The translations under genes and the position numbers were made by a program. DNA of 5,568 bases from JANYIP01 sp031394045 (GTDB lineage Bacteria; Actinomycetota; Actinomycetes; Prado026), in the NCBI GenBank assembly GCA_031394045.1, contig JANMWN010000303.1, positions 1-5,568 of the forward strand, given 5' to 3'. This document shows, in pieces, positions 5,403 through 5,568 of the stretch (its first letter is position 1; every line of letters starts with the position of its first letter). A model generated the notes under the pieces. It was not told where the DNA came from. It ran no database searches and saw only the letters and a list, made by a program, of their open reading frames with translations.

Positions 5403-5434
5403 TTGACCCTCACTTCGCGTTGAGCCTCTAGCGT
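5403..5434 (+). promoter_or_regulatory. MerR-type promoter with 20-bp spacer and central dyad
   Basis: A -35 TTGACC (5403-5408) and a -10 TAGCGT (5429-5434) are separated by 20 bases rather than 17, the over-long spacing typical of promoters activated by MerR-family regulators. Within and around the spacer is a dyad: CTCA (5409-5412) mirrors TGAG (5421-5424), and the outer GA (5405-5406) mirrors TC (5427-5428), all centred between 5416 and 5417. MerR-family operators sit in exactly this position. Transcription would begin near 5441, giving a very short leader that starts at the ribosome binding site. Confidence 0.55.
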
Positions 5435-5438
5435 CGCT

Positions 5439-5447
5439 GGAGGAGGT
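5439..5447 (+). promoter_or_regulatory. Very strong ribosome binding site of the TipAS-like gene
   Basis: GGAGGAGGT lies seven bases before the ATG at 5455 and is an almost ideal anti-Shine-Dalgarno complement. It fixes the start of the small TipAS-like gene at this ATG, even though the frame is open back to 5407. Confidence 0.8.
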
Positions 5448-5454
5448 GCAGGAC

Positions 5455-5568
5455 ATGACACACATCCACCCTGGCCTGGCCCGGATGTACGTCGAAGACC
5501 CCCGGTTCACCGCTCATTACGAGCAGCTTGCCGAGGGTCTTGCGACCTACGTGCACGACGCGATCGTT
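5455..5568 (+). CDS. Small TipAS-like (thiopeptide-recognition domain fragment) protein, 3' end outside window
   Basis: Thirty-eight codons are visible, running off the right edge. Residues 5-23 (HPGLARMYVEDPRFTAHYE) and 28-38 (GLATYVHDAIV) match the final helices of the TipAS domain of Streptomyces TipA, which as I recall reads HTCLGEMYVSDERFT...PGLAAYMRDAI. TipAS binds thiopeptide antibiotics. In TipA this region is within about 40 residues of the C-terminus, so the gene here probably encodes only about 45-50 residues, with no MerR DNA-binding domain and no earlier TipAS helices. The position of TipA's reactive cysteine (C214, in HTC) is glycine here (G7), and no cysteine is visible, so covalent capture of thiostrepton is unlikely. 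The start at ATG 5455 is fixed by the ribosome site at 5439-5447; upstream in frame there is a stop at 5404-5406. It may bind hydrophobic ligands non-covalently, partner with a full-length regulator, or be a remnant; the downstream sequence would decide. Confidence 0.7.
   Translation, partial: MTHIHPGLARMYVEDPRFTAHYEQLAEGLATYVHDAIV

Noticed and set aside
4119..5510. A 463-codon open frame on the minus strand across the VOC and TasA-like genes
   Set aside because: It is antisense to two well-supported genes and their spacer. Its product is low-complexity Arg/Gly/Ala/Glu-rich with no recognisable domain, as expected from third-position GC bias.
1..5568. tRNA, rRNA, CRISPR array, insertion sequence, attachment site or replication origin
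   Set aside because: No cloverleaf-like arms, regularly spaced repeats, transposase-like products, terminal repeats or origin-type boxes were seen in the window.

Overview
The window is GC-rich throughout. It has strong Shine-Dalgarno sites, G/C-ending codons, tightly overlapped genes and families typical of actinomycetes (MMPL transporter, MOSC protein, a TipAS-type domain). This points to a high-GC Gram-positive bacterium (Actinomycetota). A Nocardioides-like relative is my guess from the look of the TasA-like and MMPL proteins; it is not demonstrated. I see no rRNA, tRNA, CRISPR array or mobile element.

Layout, left to right. Bases 1-114 are an upstream region with a 6-bp dyad (17-36) that could be an operator. 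A complete MMPL/RND-type membrane transporter follows (115-2292, +). It converges on a two-gene minus-strand operon: a single-pass membrane protein with a four-cysteine outer domain (2834-3463) and then a MOSC-domain protein (2289-2837). Those two genes share an ATGA junction. The MOSC gene and the transporter share a CTAG palindrome that supplies both stop codons. A good promoter for the operon lies at 3500-3528. Diverging from it is a short gene (3589-4011, +) that resembles a small P-loop kinase/ATPase but has lost the Walker A lysine. After a GAGCA pentanucleotide repeat (4055-4079) comes a VOC-fold (glyoxalase/dioxygenase) protein (4116-4637, +). Next is a secreted TasA/camelysin-like protein (4770-5399, +). 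The right edge holds the start of a very small TipAS-like gene (5455 onward, +), with a strong ribosome binding site and a promoter whose 20-bp spacer and central dyad look like a MerR-family target.

The genes do not form one obvious pathway. Three products are envelope or secreted proteins (transporter, single-pass protein, TasA-like protein) and the other four look cytosolic. The two most unusual items are the inactivated-looking P-loop protein and the TipAS fragment gene. The fragment aligns only with the last part of the thiopeptide-binding domain, lacks the reactive cysteine, and sits behind a MerR-type promoter. No database search was possible, so family assignments rest on motifs recognised by eye.
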